Assembly (NCBI RefSeq): GCF_900019265.1
Contig: NZ_CYGX02000072.1
Coordinates: 1-64,000, forward strand
Source: Paraburkholderia ribeironis
Lineage (GTDB): Bacteria > Pseudomonadota > Gammaproteobacteria > Burkholderiales > Burkholderiaceae
DNA length: 64,000 bases
Reading direction: 5' to 3'
Shown here: in pieces, positions 35,447-44,118 of the stretch
How the letters are laid out: every line of letters starts with the position of its first letter
Numbering within the stretch: the first letter of the stretch is position 1
Made by a program: the position numbers and the translations under genes
Notes under the pieces: model-generated
What the model was told of the DNA's origin: nothing
The model's database searches: none
The model's input: only the letters and a program-made list of their open reading frames with translations

Positions 35447-35767
35447 ATGGCAACCCAGACCGCCTATTCTTCAAAAGCCCCGTCGCGAGCCGAAGTCGAC
35501 GCACTGCCAGGCGTTACCGTCGTCGAATTCGGCACCGACTGGTGCGGCTATTGCCAGGGCGCGCAAGCGTCGATTGCGAAGGCGCTCGAGCCGCATGCCG
35601 GCGTCCGCCATCTGAAAATCGAAGACGGTCCCGGCCGGCCACTCGGCCGTTCGTTCAAGGTCAAACTCTGGCCGACGCTGGTGCTGATGCGCGACGGCGC
35701 GGAAGTGGCGCGCGTGGTCCGACCAACGAGCGCGGCGCAAATCACGGACGCGCTGACGGCGGTCTGA
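35447..35767 (+). CDS. Thioredoxin-family protein
   Basis: A 106-residue cytoplasmic thioredoxin-fold protein. The active site is FGTDWCGYCQ with C33 and C36, and the cis-proline is in KLWPTLVLMRDG. The usual thioredoxin dipeptide GP is replaced by GY, which is seen in stress-related thioredoxins and changes the redox potential. It probably reduces disulfides or acts in oxidative stress. An ATG at 35447 with CGGAG upstream gives the family length. The frame extends further upstream without resemblance to the family. It is followed by yjbQ and the aldolase on the same strand. Confidence 0.82.
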   Translation: MATQTAYSSKAPSRAEVDALPGVTVVEFGTDWCGYCQGAQASIAKALEPHAGVRHLKIEDGPGRPLGRSFKVKLWPTLVLMRDGAEVARVVRPTSAAQITDALTAV

Positions 35768-35922
35768 TCGCGTAGTGCGCCGGGGCGCCGGAGCGCCGCA
35801 CTGCATATCCAACCGCTGCGCGTGCTTCGAATCCGCACGCCGCGCCGCCGGCTCACAGCATACGCGCAGCCGCACCCGGCCACTGCACGCCACCGCCACG
35901 CCAGCTACATCGAGCACCGATC

Positions 35923-36342
35923 ATGCGACAAGCCATCCATCATCTGAGCATCCAGGCGCCTCGCCGCGGGCTCGTCGAGTTTACCGACGAAGCGCGCCGC
36001 TTCGTCGCCGGCCAGCGCATCGGCACCGGCCTCTTGACGCTGTTTTGCCGCCACACGTCCGCGTCGCTGCTGATCCAGGAGAACGCCGATGCTTCGGTGC
36101 GCCGCGATCTGGAGCGCTACTTCGAGCGCCTCGCGCCCGAAGACGCCGAGCGTTACGAGCACGACACCGAAGGCCCCGACGACATGCCTGCCCATCTGCG
36201 CACCGCGCTCACGCAGGTGCAGTTGTCGGTGCCGGTCGAGCATGGGCAGATGGTGCTCGGCACATGGCAAGGGTTGTATCTGTTCGAACATCGCCGTCAC
36301 ACGCAGCAGCGCGACATCGTGCTGCATCTGCTCGGCGAATGA
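35923..36342 (+). CDS. yjbQ: YjbQ family (UPF0047) protein
   Basis: A 139-residue protein of the secondary thiamine-phosphate synthase-like YjbQ family. The conserved core is TLFCRHTSASLLIQENADAS, then EHDTEGPDDMPAHLRTALT and the terminal HTQQRDIVLHLLGE, containing the His and Asp residues thought to bind metal or phosphate. Some members have weak thiamine-phosphate synthase activity, but the physiological role is unclear. It lies between a thioredoxin and a class I aldolase on the same strand, with gaps of 155 and 121 bases, so co-transcription is possible but not shown. Confidence 0.88.
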   Translation: MRQAIHHLSIQAPRRGLVEFTDEARRFVAGQRIGTGLLTLFCRHTSASLLIQENADASVRRDLERYFERLAPEDAERYEHDTEGPDDMPAHLRTALTQVQLSVPVEHGQMVLGTWQGLYLFEHRRHTQQRDIVLHLLGE

Positions 36343-36463
36343 AACGCAGCCTCGGGGGCCGCGCGGCCCCATTGCAACAGCGAGCCGTTGTTTTCCGCGC
36401 GTGCGTTTGTCAGGACCTGTCACGGCATTTCATCCGCAAACCGGAGCAAAGGGAGCACATCTC

Positions 36464-37483
36464 ATGGACACCCGTAGCGAGCTGCAAGCCACCGTCAAGG
36501 CCATGGTTCAACCCGGCAAAGGGCTTCTCGCCGCCGACGAAAGCGGCCCGACCATCGCCAAACGCTTCAGGACGATCGGCCTCGAATCGACCGAGGAAAA
36601 CCGCCGCGCGTATCGCGATCTTCTGCTCAGCACGCCAGGGCTCGGCGAGTTCGTGAGCGGCGTGATCCTCTACCACGAAACGCTCGGCCAGCAGGCCGAC
36701 GACGGCACGCCGTTCCCGCAACTCGCCGCGCGCAACGGCATCGTGCCGGGCATCAAGGTGGACCTCGGCAAAGTGCCGCTCGCGCTTGCGCCCGGCGATG
36801 AAATCACCGAAGGACTGGACGGCCTCGCGAAGCGCTTCGTCGATTACAAGCGGCAAGGCGCGCGCTTCGCCAAGTGGCGCGCGGTGTACAACATCACCGC
36901 CAGTTTGCCGAGCCGCCTCGCGGTCGAAGCGAATGCCGATTCGCTCGCGCGCTACGCGGCGATCAGCCAGGAAGCGGGCATCGTGCCGATCGTCGAGCCG
37001 GAAGTGCTGATGGACGGCGAGCACACCATCGAGCGCTGCGCGCAAGTGACCGAGGCGGTATTGCACGAAGTGTTCGACGCGTTGCACCGGCATCGCGTGG
37101 TGCTCGAACACATCCTGCTGAAGCCGAGCATGGTGCTTGCGGGCTCCACCCACGCGCAGCAGTCGTCGAGCGCCGAGATCGCCGCGCAAACCGTGCGGGT
37201 GCTCAAGCGCACGGTGCCGTCGGCGGTGCCGGGCATCGTGTTTCTGTCCGGCGGCCAGACGCCCGAAGAAGCCACCGCGAATCTCGACGCGATGAACCGC
37301 CTTGAAACGCTGCCATGGAATCTGAGCTTCTCGTACGGGCGCGCATTGCAGGAACCGCCGTTGCAGACGTGGCGCGGGCAGCCGGGCAACGTTGCGGCGG
37401 CCCAGCAGGCGCTGCTCAAGCGAGCGCGTCTGAACGGCGCGGCCGCGCTCGGCAAGTACGACGCGGCGCAGGAAAAGAGCTAG
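36464..37483 (+). CDS. Class I fructose-bisphosphate aldolase
   Basis: A 339-residue Schiff-base aldolase cleaving fructose-1,6-bisphosphate to glyceraldehyde-3-phosphate and dihydroxyacetone phosphate. The animal-type class I signature is clear: GKGLLAADESGPTIAKRF, GIVPGIKVDLG, FAKWRAVYNI (K137) and the Schiff-base lysine K220 in VVLEHILLKPSMVLAGS. The terminal segment NLSFSYGRALQEPPLQTWRG is also typical. A strong ribosome site (AAAGGGAG) precedes the ATG. Proteobacteria normally use a metal-dependent class II aldolase, so this is likely an additional copy for gluconeogenic or stress conditions. It faces a broken histidine-kinase gene convergently. Confidence 0.93.
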   Translation: MDTRSELQATVKAMVQPGKGLLAADESGPTIAKRFRTIGLESTEENRRAYRDLLLSTPGLGEFVSGVILYHETLGQQADDGTPFPQLAARNGIVPGIKVDLGKVPLALAPGDEITEGLDGLAKRFVDYKRQGARFAKWRAVYNITASLPSRLAVEANADSLARYAAISQEAGIVPIVEPEVLMDGEHTIERCAQVTEAVLHEVFDALHRHRVVLEHILLKPSMVLAGSTHAQQSSSAEIAAQTVRVLKRTVPSAVPGIVFLSGGQTPEEATANLDAMNRLETLPWNLSFSYGRALQEPPLQTWRGQPGNVAAAQQALLKRARLNGAAALGKYDAAQEKS

Positions 37484-37543
37484 CGGTCTCATCGACGAGC
37501 ACGCGCACGACGCGCCACGCGCCACTGCCACGCACGCTGAGCG

Positions 37544-39645
37544 TCAGGGCTCGCACGCCACCAGCGCGTGCAACTCGTCGATACTGAATGGCTTGGAAAG
37601 AATTGCTATGCCGAGACGGCGCGCTCGTTCGAGTTCGTCGGCGTAGCCGGTCATCAGCGCGATGCGCTGTGCCGGCCACGCGCTGCGGACTTTTTCCGCG
37701 AGGTCGATACCGTTCAGCTTGCCCGGCATCTGGATGTCGGACAGCACGAGTTCGAAACGCGCGCCGCCGTTCAGCACATCGAGCGCCTGATCGGCGGTTG
37801 GCTCATGCCGCACGGCGCAGCCGAAGGTTTCGAGCACGGCCGTCACGCCAGCCGCCACGTCCTCGTTGTCTTCCACCAGCAGCACGAGGCCGGCCGGTTC
37901 CTGCGCCGGCACCTCGCGCGTGTCGAGGTTCGCGGCCGTTGCCTCGCGCTCGCGATAACGCGGCAGAAAGAGCCGCACCGTCGTGCCGCTGCCCGGCACG
38001 CTGTCGATCTTCGCGGTGCCGCCCGCCTGCTCGCACACCGCCAGCACTTGCGTGAGCCCGAGCCGCGCAGTTTGGTGGTGAAGAGCGGCTCGAACGCGCG
38101 CAGCACGACGGCTTCCGGCATGCCCTCGCCGTCGTCGGAACAGATGATCTGCACGTATTCGCCATCAGGCAGCGACGTATCGCTGCCGACGAGGCGGTTG
38201 TTCTGGCAGCGAATCACGAAGCGGCCGCCGCGCGGCATCGCATCGCGCGCGTTGACGGCCAGATTCATGATCGCGAATTCGAGCTCGGTCGGATCGGCCA
38301 GCAGCTGCCACAAGTCGTGAGGCAGGCGCAGCGCGAGTTCGACAGTGTCGCCGAGCGCCGCATCGATCAGCGGCGCGACAGCGGGCAGCCAGCGCTTGAG
38401 GTCGACCGGCTCCTGTTTGAGCGGCTGCTTGCGCGCGACGCTCAAGAGACGCCGCGTCAGCGATTCGGCGGCGGCGGTGGCGTGCTCCACCGCGAGCACT
38501 TCTTTTTCCAGATTGTTGTAGTGCTTGAGCCGCGCAAGCTCCGTATTGGCGGAGACCACCATCAGCAGATTGTTGAAGTCGTGCGCGACGTTGGCGACCA
38601 GATTGCCGAGCGCCCCCATGCGCTGCAATTGGCGGCTCGCTGCTTCCGCCGATAGCCGCATCGCCACTTCACCCTGCCAGCGCTCCCACGCGCGGCGCTC
38701 GCCTTCCAGGTGACGCAGCGAGTAGAGCACCAGCAGCCAGATCGAGATGCAGGGCACGGCCATGAATGCGGCGACCATCGCGAAGTGCGCGCGCCAGGCG
38801 GCCGCGATCGACGACGTCGCGTACGCGCTCATCACATACAGCGGATAATCGCCGACCCGGCGAAACGCGAGCAGCCGATCGACGCCGTCCACCGTCGAAC
38901 GCAACTCGATATGGCCGAACAACTGCTGGTCGCGCAACGCGGCGGTAAACGGGCTGCGCTCGGCCGGCGTCGCGCCCGGTGGCCACGCCGGATAACGCAC
39001 CAGCAGGTTGCCGTCCTGGCGATACAGGCCCAATGCGAGCGACGGGTCGCCATGGGTCAGCTCGCGATAGAAGCGCGCGAAATATTCGTTGCGCAGCGCC
39101 ACGGTGACTACGCCGAGGAACTCGCCATCCGCGCCCGAACGGCCGATCGCGGTGGTGAACACATCGGTCTTCGACAGCGGCCCGAACATCGGCAGCGAGA
39201 AATACGGCAGCGGGCGCATCGCCTTCGCGGTGGTGAAATCCTCGCGCCGGCTGATCGATATGCGCGGCGCGGGATACGCGAGGCTCGACACCAGCAGGTC
39301 ACCCTGCGCGCCGAGCAGATAAACGGACGACACCTGTGGAAAGTCGCCGCCGATTTCCTGCAGACGCTCGTGCAACTCCGCTTCGCGCGCACGAATCTGC
39401 GCGTCGTCGGCATTGCCGAGCAGCTCGACGATGCGCGCCGCCATCTGCCGGTTCAGGTCCAGTACCTTGACGGCCTGCTCTTCGGTCACGCGTGCGAGCC
39501 GGTCGATCACGTCGTTCGAATCGGCGATGCGGCGCTGGTAGTCGAAATAGCCATAGCTCGCGAGACAGACCAGCGGAAACACGATCGACACGGCAAGCAC
39601 GATCAGCAGCATGCGCCGCGTCACCGCGAAATTGCGCGACGGCAT
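37544..39645 (-). pseudogene. Hybrid sensor histidine kinase, frameshifted in the ATP lid
   Basis: A membrane sensor kinase with fused receiver, now split into two frames. The 5' part has TM1 (MLLIVLAVSIVFPLVCLASY), a periplasmic sensor of about 250 residues, TM2 near residue 290 (VAAFMAVPCISIWLLVLYSL), an H-box (ANVAHDFNNLLMVVSANTE), an N-box (NLAVNARDAMPRGG) and FEPLFTTK. Just after FTTK (about 38065) the reading slips. The expected G2 glycine segment is missing and the correct continuation (LGLTQVLAVCEQAGGTAKID) lies in another frame. That frame runs through a receiver domain with phospho-acceptor Asp in FELVLSDIQMPGKLNG to a stop at 37544. About 10-13 bases seem lost. The ATG at 39645 (GAGG upstream) is preferred to a GTG at 39729. 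An assembly error is the alternative. Confidence 0.85.
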
Positions 39646-40001
39646 CGGCACCTCGACTGCGGCACGCTCCACTCGCTGCACGGCCACTATCTCCGCGAAA
39701 TTTGGAAGTACTGAGGGAAAACGTCGCACATTCCGTGCCGCGCACGGATGGTCGAGCGCTATCTCCCTTGCGGGAATTTACCGCACTTCCCGCGTTCTCC
39801 CTAGCGCGCCGACTCCGCGATATGCGACGATGCAGCAATGGAAAGCGGCGGCGGCTCAGGCACACGGATTGCTGCTGCACAGGCACCCGGCACCTTGCAA
39901 CGCGCGCTGCGGCGCGGCGTGGCGCCAAAGGCGCAGTCGCCATATTCAGCCCACCGTATAGTGCTTGCGTTGCCTGCCTGACAATCTGCGAGGAACCGAT
40001 C
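39646..40001. other. Divergent intergenic region, kinase/reductase
   Basis: This holds the outward promoters of the broken kinase and the Rieske-FAD reductase. I saw no gene and no strong palindrome. Overlapping open frames on both strands are Arg-rich and look like noise. The first 84 bases are the optional N-terminal extension of the kinase if its GTG at 39729 is used. Confidence 0.3.
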
Positions 40002-41579
40002 ATGGCCACGACTGCCCGCCGCGTCGCCCAGCTATCGCAATTGCGCGCGGATCGCGCCGAACGCGTGATCGTCGACGACGAGGCCATCCTGCTGGTGCGC
40101 GACGGCGACACGGTTCGCGCGTACGCCGCCGACTGCCCGCACGCGGGCGGGCCGCTGGAACAGGGCGCGCTTTGCCATGGCCGGATCGTCTGCCCATGGC
40201 ACAAGGGAACTTTCGATGTCGCGACCGGCCGCGTGCTCGAACCGCCCGCGCTGTTCGCGCTCGATCGGTATCCGGTCGCCGTCAGCGGCGACGATGTGAT
40301 GGTGACGCCGCAGAAACTGGCGCAACCGGTGTGCCGCGCCACCGCACGCGATCCGCACTACGTGGTGATCGGCGCGGGCGCGGCAGGCGCCGCCGCCTGC
40401 ACGGCGTTGCGCGAGTGCGGCTTCGGCGGTCGCATCACGTTGGTCGGCGACGAGCCGCATGCGCCTTACGATCGCACTGTCCTTACCAAGTACGTGCCGT
40501 CGTTCGAGATGGCGCTCGCGGAAGTGCCACCCCTGCTGCCGCCGCACTGGCTGGAACAGCACGACATCGAGCGGACCGTCGCGAAGGTCGTGCGGCTCGA
40601 CGTGCCCGCTCGCACGATCCATTTCGAAACCGGCGACACGCTCAGCTACCACACCGCACTGCTCGCCACCGGCAGCGTGCCGAAGGTCCCCCCGATTCCC
40701 GGTTGCGAACTCGGCGGTGTGCACGTACTGCGCAATCTCGACGACGCCGCCACGCTGATCGACGCACTGGGTGATGACGCGCAGCACGCTCAGGTGGCGA
40801 TTCTCGGCAGCAGCTTTATCGGTCTCGAGACAGCTTCGGCGCTGCGCAAGTGCGGTGCGCAAGTGACCGTGATCTCGCCCGAGCGAGTGCCGTTCGCGAA
40901 ACAGTTCGGCGAGCGCGCGGGCGAGATGTTGCGCGCATTGCATGAACGCAATGGCGTGGTCTTCCATCTGGACGCGAAGGTTGCGTCGCTCGAAGGCGAG
41001 GAAGGCAATGTGCATCAGGTGATGCTCGAAAGCGGCGAACACATTGCCGCCGACGTGGTGCTGCTGGGCACGGGCGTTACACCGGCGACCGGTTTTATCG
41101 AAGGCCTGCCGTTGCAGAAAGACGGCGGCGTGATCGTCAATGCGGGCATGCAGGCCGCGCCGGGTCTGTATGCAGCCGGTGACATCGCGGCGTTTTCGTT
41201 GCACGAGAATCACGAACCGGTGCGCATCGAGCACTGGCGCGTCGCGCAGCAACAGGCGCGCATCGCGGCACAGAACATGTGCGGCGCGCGGCACCGCTAT
41301 GTCGCCGTGCCGTACTTCTGGACCTATCACTTCGATAAGAACTTCGAATATCTCGGCCATGCGAGCGAGTGGGACGAGATCGTGATCGACGGCGATCTCG
41401 AGCGCCAGCAGTTCGTCGCGCTGTATCTGCAGGAGGCCAAGGTCGTCGCCGTGCTCGCGTGTGAACACGAAGCACACACCGCGCGTTTGATCGACGCGAT
41501 GGGGCACGCGATGGATCGTGGATTGTCGCGCGATGAGGCGCTGCGGATAATCGGACACGAAGGGTCCACTGCACATTAG
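40002..41579 (+). CDS. Rieske [2Fe-2S]/FAD-dependent NAD(P)H oxidoreductase (AIF-like)
   Basis: A 525-residue fusion of an N-terminal Rieske ferredoxin domain (about residues 1-105) to a pyridine-nucleotide disulfide-type reductase. The Rieske ligands are C-P-H at about 45-47 and C-P-W-H at about 64-67 (DCPHAGGPL; GRIVCPWHKGTFD). The FAD dinucleotide motif is VVIGAGAAGAAACTALRECG, the NAD motif VAILGSSFIGLETASALRKC, and the second FAD motif APGLYAAGDIAAF. A C-terminal dimerisation domain (HFDKNFEYLGHASEWDEIVI) completes the ferredoxin-reductase/AIF fold. It probably transfers electrons between NAD(P)H and a protein or quinone partner. No oxygenase gene is adjacent, so the partner is unknown. 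Confidence 0.9.
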   Translation: MATTARRVAQLSQLRADRAERVIVDDEAILLVRDGDTVRAYAADCPHAGGPLEQGALCHGRIVCPWHKGTFDVATGRVLEPPALFALDRYPVAVSGDDVMVTPQKLAQPVCRATARDPHYVVIGAGAAGAAACTALRECGFGGRITLVGDEPHAPYDRTVLTKYVPSFEMALAEVPPLLPPHWLEQHDIERTVAKVVRLDVPARTIHFETGDTLSYHTALLATGSVPKVPPIPGCELGGVHVLRNLDDAATLIDALGDDAQHAQVAILGSSFIGLETASALRKCGAQVTVISPERVPFAKQFGERAGEMLRALHERNGVVFHLDAKVASLEGEEGNVHQVMLESGEHIAADVVLLGTGVTPATGFIEGLPLQKDGGVIVNAGMQAAPGLYAAGDIAAFSLHENHEPVRIEHWRVAQQQARIAAQNMCGARHRYVAVPYFWTYHFDKNFEYLGHASEWDEIVIDGDLERQQFVALYLQEAKVVAVLACEHEAHTARLIDAMGHAMDRGLSRDEALRIIGHEGSTAH

Positions 41580-41686
41580 CCGAGAGGAGCGGAGGATCGA
41601 AAGCAGGTTGGCAGATCGCCCAACAGGTCGAGGACAGCGTTCGCTGTCGGCACGGCAATCCGCCTGTTAATCCGTTATCCTTAGCA

Positions 41687-43705
41687 TTACCCATCAGCCA
41701 CGGACAACTCTTCCTGGGCTGCATTCGCAGTTTCGATGCGCCGGCACGCCGCCAGCATGTCCTGTAGCGACGTGACGTAAGCCGCTCCGTCCATTGCGTC
41801 TTGCAGATCGGCGCTCCAGCTCTGCCTGTCTTCTGGCGCCCACAACCCGACGACGATCGACACGTTCGGCAAGCGCGCACGAACGCGCTTGATCAGATAG
41901 CGCAGATGCGAAGGAACGCCGTCGATCTGCAAGTAGAAAATGCAGACGATCCCGACATCGGCTGCATTCAGACTGTCGATCGATGCGCGCGACACGGCTT
42001 CGTGCGGCAATACCCTCGACGCAAAACCATGCTTGCCCAGTAGTTGCGAGAGGATCGTCATCGCCAGGGGATCGAGCGGTCCGCGTCCGGGAATGCACAA
42101 CACCCGGCTATTGCCCGCATGCAATGCGCGCGCCGGTTGGGCCGGCACGACGTGGTCCTCAGTCTTGACCAACGGCGCCGTGTGGGCGCCTGCATGCGTC
42201 GTCGCGCCGCCTGGCTGCCGGTCGCCGGTTGGCGCGACCGGCCCCATCTCTTCCCAGTCTTCTGGCGCCGCGAGCGCGGCGGGCTCGCGGTCCTCGTAGC
42301 CGTCGAGGCCATCGACCAGATCGTTGGTGGTCGCCTCGATTCGCGCAAGCTGCGGCGCGGTCACGCGGCCGCCCATCACATCGTTCGCAGCGAGTTGCAA
42401 GCCCTTGATCGCCACCTCGTCGTAGTAGGCCGACAACGATCGATCGCGCAGCAAGGCTTCGGCCTGCTGAATGGCTTCGTCGGGGTCCCCGGTCAGCGCC
42501 CGCTGGTAGAAGTTTTCGATCGGCGTCAGCACCGGTTGATCGCCGAGCAGCACATCGAGGAGCTCGAGACGCCGCACATGCCGGCCGAGCACCAGCAGGC
42601 ACAAGGTCAGCGGCGTCGATAGAATCAGCCCGATCGGCCCCCAGATCCAGCTCCAGAAAATCGCGGCGACCACCACCGAAAACGGCGACAGTCCGGTGCT
42701 ACGTCCATATAGCAACGGCTCGACCACCTGGGCCACCAGCAACTCCACCGTGACGAACAACGCCAGCGTCCCGATTGCCATCGTCCAGCCCGGACTCACG
42801 GCGGCGGCGAGCGCGGTGGCGAGCGCGGCCGAGATCCAGATGCCGACGTACGGCACGAGCCGCAGCAGCGCCGCGAGAATGCCCCACAGAATCGGACTCG
42901 GCACGCCGATCACAAACAGCCCCACGCCGATCACCGTGCCGACACCGGTGTTCAGGCCGAGTTGCGAAACGAAGTAGCGACTCAGACGCCGCGCGGCTTC
43001 GTCCATCACGGTGGTGGTGCGGTGCAGGTCGCGCGAGCCGAACAGACGAATCGCCCGATTACGCAGATCGTCGCGTTGCAGCAGGATCACGACCATCACG
43101 ACGAACACGATGAACGCCGTTTCCAGCGGACTGATGGCCGGCGACAGCACGCGCCTTGCGAGTTCGAATGGCGTGGGCATCGGTTCGCGCACCTCGACCG
43201 GCAACGCGGCCGGTGTGTGAGCGCTGGCGGCGGACGCGCCGCGCGGCGGCTCGGGTGCCGGCGGCTCGATGGTGGCGCGCTGCAGCGCCTGGCCCGCGGC
43301 ACCGGCGATCCGGTTGAGCCGGCCGATCGTCGCGCTGTGCACGGTTTCCATCTTGTGTTCGATGGTCACCTGATAGCGTGGCATGCCGGCCGCGAGGCCA
43401 GTCAGTTGCGTGGCGATTACTGCCGCCAGCATCACGATGACCGACACCGAAATGAGCACGGCGGCCAGCACGGACGCAACGTGGCCGAGCTTCAACCGGC
43501 GCAGCGCATCGACCAGCGGCGCGACCAGAAAGCTCAGCAGAATCGCCAGCGTGATCGGAATCAGCACGGCGCTCGCGAAATACAGACACGCGATCACAGT
43601 GACGGCGACGCCGAGCGCGACGAGGCCATCGACGCCGAGCGTTGCGGCCGGAGGGTGAACACGCGCGACGGGGCTCGCCGCGTGCGGGTCGGGTGAGTCC
43701 TTCAT
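41687..43705 (-). CDS. AI-2E family exporter with a C-terminal Rossmann-like domain
   Basis: A 672-residue membrane protein. Residues about 20-380 form an AI-2E/PerM-type transporter with paired N-terminal helices (VALGVAVTVIACLYFASAVL; IPITLAILLSFLVAPLVDAL), a large Pro/Ala-rich loop, and the family core from RRLSRYFVSQLGLNTGVGTV to IGLILSTPLTLCLLVLGRHV. A helical linker (380-480) follows, then a domain of about 140 residues starting SRVLCIPGRGPLDPLAMTIL. It alternates strands and helices like a cobalamin-binding fold but lacks the DxHxxG cobalamin ligand motif. Plain AI-2E proteins are about 350 residues, so the extension is substantial. Substrate and role are unknown. Confidence 0.85.
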   Translation of the reverse strand: MKDSPDPHAASPVARVHPPAATLGVDGLVALGVAVTVIACLYFASAVLIPITLAILLSFLVAPLVDALRRLKLGHVASVLAAVLISVSVIVMLAAVIATQLTGLAAGMPRYQVTIEHKMETVHSATIGRLNRIAGAAGQALQRATIEPPAPEPPRGASAASAHTPAALPVEVREPMPTPFELARRVLSPAISPLETAFIVFVVMVVILLQRDDLRNRAIRLFGSRDLHRTTTVMDEAARRLSRYFVSQLGLNTGVGTVIGVGLFVIGVPSPILWGILAALLRLVPYVGIWISAALATALAAAVSPGWTMAIGTLALFVTVELLVAQVVEPLLYGRSTGLSPFSVVVAAIFWSWIWGPIGLILSTPLTLCLLVLGRHVRRLELLDVLLGDQPVLTPIENFYQRALTGDPDEAIQQAEALLRDRSLSAYYDEVAIKGLQLAANDVMGGRVTAPQLARIEATTNDLVDGLDGYEDREPAALAAPEDWEEMGPVAPTGDRQPGGATTHAGAHTAPLVKTEDHVVPAQPARALHAGNSRVLCIPGRGPLDPLAMTILSQLLGKHGFASRVLPHEAVSRASIDSLNAADVGIVCIFYLQIDGVPSHLRYLIKRVRARLPNVSIVVGLWAPEDRQSWSADLQDAMDGAAYVTSLQDMLAACRRIETANAAQEELSVADG

Positions 43706-43759
43706 TCGTTCTCTGCCGGCCGTTCAATGACAGCGGCGTTGCAGGCGCATATCACGCGC

Positions 43760-43963
43760 TTACTTGAGGGATTCCCCATCGACCGGCCCGCTTTCGACCG
43801 GTGGCGCCTCCTTCTCTATCTCGGCGCGCGCCTGCTCCCAATACTCGTCAGGCGAGCCCTTTGGTTCCGGGGCCTGTTGCCACAGGTAGTACGCACGCGT
43901 GCGAATCTGCTCATCCTGAGCGACTGGTGCCCCTGCTTGTTCCCGTGTTTGTTCCTGTTCCAT
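43760..43963 (-). CDS. DUF2934 small protein
   Basis: A 67-residue acidic protein with the DUF2934 core IRTRAYYLWQQAPEPKGSPD then EYWEQARAEIEK, a short helical motif common in small soluble proteins of rhizobia and burkholderias, often in stress or carbohydrate-storage clusters. Function is unknown. The internal ATG at 43963 is chosen because AGGGG lies nine bases before it and the upstream extension of the frame is Arg/Ser-rich. It is flanked by the AI-2E gene and glgX on the same strand. Confidence 0.75.
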   Translation of the reverse strand: MEQEQTREQAGAPVAQDEQIRTRAYYLWQQAPEPKGSPDEYWEQARAEIEKEAPPVESGPVDGESLK

Positions 43964-44118
43964 TCGATCACCCCTGGCTAAACCTTGCGAAGACCCATAC
44001 CGGCTGGAGCTCGCCCGCCGCAATGGCAAGTCGCGCCCATCAGTCGCAATCAAATCGAGCAAGGCTTGTACCTGATCGGGTGCGCGGCGCTTGCGCACCG
44101 CGCAGTTCGCGTCGAGCG

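Noticed and set aside
41687..43705. Calling the C-terminal domain of the AI-2E protein a cobalamin-binding domain
   Set aside because: The cobalamin ligand motif DxHxxG is absent, so only a fold-level similarity is claimed.
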